Origin: Paramecium sonneborni
Taxonomy: Eukaryota > Ciliophora > Oligohymenophorea > Peniculida > Parameciidae
Assembly: GCA_905182985.1 (NCBI GenBank)
Contig: CAJJDN010000034.1
Location: 589,301 to 653,300, forward strand
Length of the DNA stretch: 64,000 bases
Reading direction: 5' to 3'
Shown here: positions 61,351-64,000 of the stretch, piece by piece
How the letters are laid out: each line of letters opens with the position of its first letter
Position numbering within the stretch: position 1 is the first letter of the stretch
The notes under the pieces: model-generated
Seen by the model: only the letters and a program-made list of their open reading frames with translations
Told to the model about the DNA's origin: nothing
Databases searched by the model: none
Program-made: the position numbers and the translations under genes

Positions 61351-61846
61351 TTGATTGCTAATTCAACATTTATTTATTTTAAATAAATGACAAAAGCCCT
61401 AGTAAATTATTTTCGTTCTAATCAATATTTATATTTTTATTTAGATTTAAATAGATATTTTTTATTATACTTTAACATTTAAGCACTTTGAAATAACTTA
61501 AAAAAGTTATAATTTTATTCAATTAAATTTAGTTATCTTTAATATGATGACAACTAATTTTGAAGAAGAGAATAGATTGGCAGCCTCAAAACATTTTTTG
61601 AAAAGCTAAGTATTTTTTTGTATAAAATATTTTAAGAATTTAAAAAAAATGTGTAGAATCAAAGAAGCTTTGAAGGAGGTTAACAACGCCTTAGATATTA
61701 ACCCCGAATTTGCTGAAGCATACACTTTGAGAGGTTGAATACAATTAATTATATTCTTAGGAGAATTATTTAACAGATTAGAATTGTATGATAAAGGTTT
61801 AGAAGATCTAAACAAGAGTATATAATTAGATGACAAATTAATAGAG
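60573..61846. repeat. 1,274-bp duplication, copy 1
   Basis: Identical, as far as compared, to 61848-63121, with a single N at 61847. Contains most of the TGA-interrupted ORF and the 5' part of the TPR gene (its ATG at 61544). Again the pattern of unmerged contig ends. Confidence 0.9.
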
Positions 61847-61847
61847 N

Positions 61848-63121
61848 CATATTTGTAATAATTTAGTTTGAAAATGTACCTCATATTCATGAGTAACTTT
61901 TTCGTTTTATCTTGTTTATTCTGCTCTTTTAAATTTACCCCCCCGATTCTCTATCTTATTATTGATGATTTTGAATAATTAATCACCTTTTTTAGTAAAG
62001 CAGCTAAGTTTGTTTTTTGTAGTTCATTTTATCTAACCTAAGCGTTATAATTCAATACTGCTAATTCAATTTTAGGTATTTTCAATTATTCATCAATTTT
62101 AAGGGAATCAAAACAGGTTTTCTATTTTGTCTCATCAGTATTCGATTGGATTTATAAATTTATTAGATTCATTTTTTTGGCTCATTTTTCAAATACTTAG
62201 GGGTTTTGGGAAGATTAAGATAAATAAGTAGCTATTACAATTTGCATCGGTGTAGTTGCGTTCTCTCAGAATTTATGATAAGTAACCCCAATATACTAAC
62301 CACAATCTAAGACCTGAATTAATTGACAGGTTTATTCTTAAATATTTGAATCTTATACTATTTGCACTAACCTCTCCATAATTTCTAATATCATAAGATA
62401 TGTTTTATAAGAAATAAAATTATAATCTTCTGTAGCTGTTGAGCATTTGGATTATTTAATTCTTTCGATAATTTAGTTTTTGGGGCTCTTCTAAATAATT
62501 GTAGATTTATTTGTTTTTCTTTGGGTTTAATTTACACTATTTATGATTTATTTAGTCAAGTCATTAAGATTGATTATTTTTAAATGATCAAAGCAAGCTT
62601 TAAATCAAGTTTTCTTAACTCTCATTTGATTGCTAATTCAACATTTATTTATTTTAAATAAATGACAAAAGCCCTAGTAAATTATTTTCGTTCTAATCAA
62701 TATTTATATTTTTATTTAGATTTAAATAGATATTTTTTATTATACTTTAACATTTAAGCACTTTGAAATAACTTAAAAAAGTTATAATTTTATTCAATTA
62801 AATTTAGTTATCTTTAATATGATGACAACTAATTTTGAAGAAGAGAATAGATTGGCAGCCTCAAAACATTTTTTGAAAAGCTAAGTATTTTTTTGTATAA
62901 AATATTTTAAGAATTTAAAAAAAATGTGTAGAATCAAAGAAGCTTTGAAGGAGGTTAACAACGCCTTAGATATTAACCCCGAATTTGCTGAAGCATACAC
63001 TTTGAGAGGTTGAATACAATTAATTATATTCTTAGGAGAATTATTTAACAGATTAGAATTGTATGATAAAGGTTTAGAAGATCTAAACAAGAGTATATAA
63101 TTAGATGACAAATTAATAGAG
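61848..63121. repeat. 1,274-bp duplication, copy 2
   Basis: Second copy at offset 1275. It continues into the rest of the TPR gene, so this copy holds the usable 5' end of that gene. Confidence 0.9.
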
Positions 63122-64000
63122 AGTTTCTATTAAAGAGGTAAATGTATTAATCAAGTTAATAGCAACAATATTTTGGAGATAAAATTTATATATGAAAGCT
63201 ATGCAAGACTGTAAGAAATGTCTAGAAATAAATTCAAATTTTGCAAAGGCATATTGTAGAATTGGTATTAAAAATTTTAATTTAGGAACCCTTTGGGAGA
63301 TTTAGGGGAGAGAAGAATAAGCTCTTTAGTAATATGAACTAGCAATAAAAGTAGAGAGTGATTGTTTGTTGGCCTACTATTATAGAGGTTAATTAAGTCG
63401 AATGATCTTAGGTTATTTATACAGTAATATTGGTGAAAATGAGCAAGCATTAAATGATTATAATAAAATAATACAACTTGATCCTGCAAATGCAATTGGC
63501 TACTTCAGTAGAGGTAAATAATTGAAACTAATATCAGGTATGTTAAACAATAAAATTGGCGAAAAATAAAATGCATTAAACGATTATACTCGAGCAATAC
63601 AACTTGATCCTAGCTATGCAATGGCCTACAACAATCGAGGTGAATTATTTAATTTAAATTAGGTAATTTATACAATACAATTGGCCAAAAAGAGGAAGCA
63701 CTAAAAGATTACAATTTAGCAATCCAAATTGATCCTCACTATATTATGGGCTACTTAAATCGAGGTTAATTATTTGAATTAATATTAGGCATTTTATACA
63801 AAGATATTGGGAAAAAAGATGAAGCTTTAAATGATTACAATAAAGCAATTCAACTTGATCCTAAAAATGCACAGGCCTATTAGAGTAGAGGTCAGTTATT
63901 AAAATTTATATTAGGCATTTTATACAAAGATATTGGTTTAAAGGATAAAGCATTAGACGATTATAATCAAGCGATTCATCTTGAGCCTAAAAATGCACAA
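62819..64000 (+). CDS. TPR-repeat protein with one intron per repeat (partial)
   Basis: Starts MMTTNFEEENRLAASKHFL at ATG 62819 and runs off the window. After a possible 27-nt intron (62885-62911, AAG) there are consecutive 34-residue TPR units, for example GDNEQALNDYN-type sequence: ILYKDIGKKDEALNDYNKAI followed by QLDPKNAQAYQSRG. Eight introns of 21-27 nt lie at 63009-63035, 63138-63162, 63265-63285, 63388-63411, 63514-63537, 63640-63662, 63765-63788 and 63891-63914. Each splits the same Gly codon at the end of a TPR after its first base, and the exons between are all exactly 102 nt. TPRs form protein-binding solenoids; the partner is unknown. Confidence 0.9.

Noticed and set aside
1..64000. 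CRISPR array, insertion sequences, bacterial operons or ribosome-binding sites
   Set aside because: The window is eukaryotic (miniature introns, ciliate code). The only regular array is the TPR exon-intron lattice at the right end.

Overview
The window is macronuclear-type DNA of an oligohymenophorean ciliate, most like Paramecium. It is about three-quarters A+T. Conserved proteins read through only if TAA and TAG are Gln and TGA is the sole stop, and a tRNA with anticodon UUA (reads UAA) is present. Genes sit on both strands with gaps often of only 20-40 bp. Introns are miniature (about 19-39 nt). Many acceptors are AAG or CAG rather than TAG, which is unusual against what I recall of P. tetraurelia. 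I translated by hand, so intron calls rest on frame and conserved motifs; most models were checked to give whole codons.

Layout. 1-6.9 kb: end of a kinase, a UBE2S-like E2, an unresolved plus-strand stretch, a Cys-rich GPI-type surface protein, the mitochondrial Rieske protein, a DIX-domain protein and a disrupted ORF. 6.9-15 kb: a PHD-like zinc protein, a cyclic-nucleotide-type K+ channel with a poly-Gln tail, tRNA-Gln(UUA) plus a decayed tRNA copy, a PH-kinase and a PH-pseudokinase. 15-18 kb: sparse, with a sequence gap flanked by an 875-bp duplicated overlap. 18-31 kb: a 4-TM protein, a coiled-coil protein, a 4EHP-class eIF4E, a long coiled-coil protein, an LMBD1-family membrane protein, a small basic protein, an EF-hand plus PIP kinase, a small Lys-rich protein, a PTB/hnRNP-L-like RRM protein and an unresolved membrane ORF. 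31-41 kb: a B-box/kelch protein, a C2/coiled-coil protein, a 2-TM protein, a TPR/IQ protein and two CaMK-like kinases. 41-50 kb: a giant LRR membrane protein, a cyclic-nucleotide-binding protein and small ORFs, including a CNBD remnant. 50-60 kb: a giant STAND protein (coiled N-terminus, NACHT ATPase, pentapeptide-like stretch, WD40 array), interrupted by a 1.2-kb assembly duplication. 60-64 kb: an ORF broken by three TGA codons, again duplicated at an assembly join, then a TPR gene in which every repeat carries its own intron at the same codon.

There are no operons. A recurring theme is second-messenger signalling: cAMP/cGMP-type binding domains, a K+ channel, PH-kinases, a Ca2+-linked PIP kinase and a C2 protein. 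The most novel observations are the intron-punctuated TPR array (seven exons of exactly 102 nt), the AAG splice acceptors, the decayed tRNA-Gln(UUA), the TGA-interrupted ORF and the NACHT-WD40 gene.
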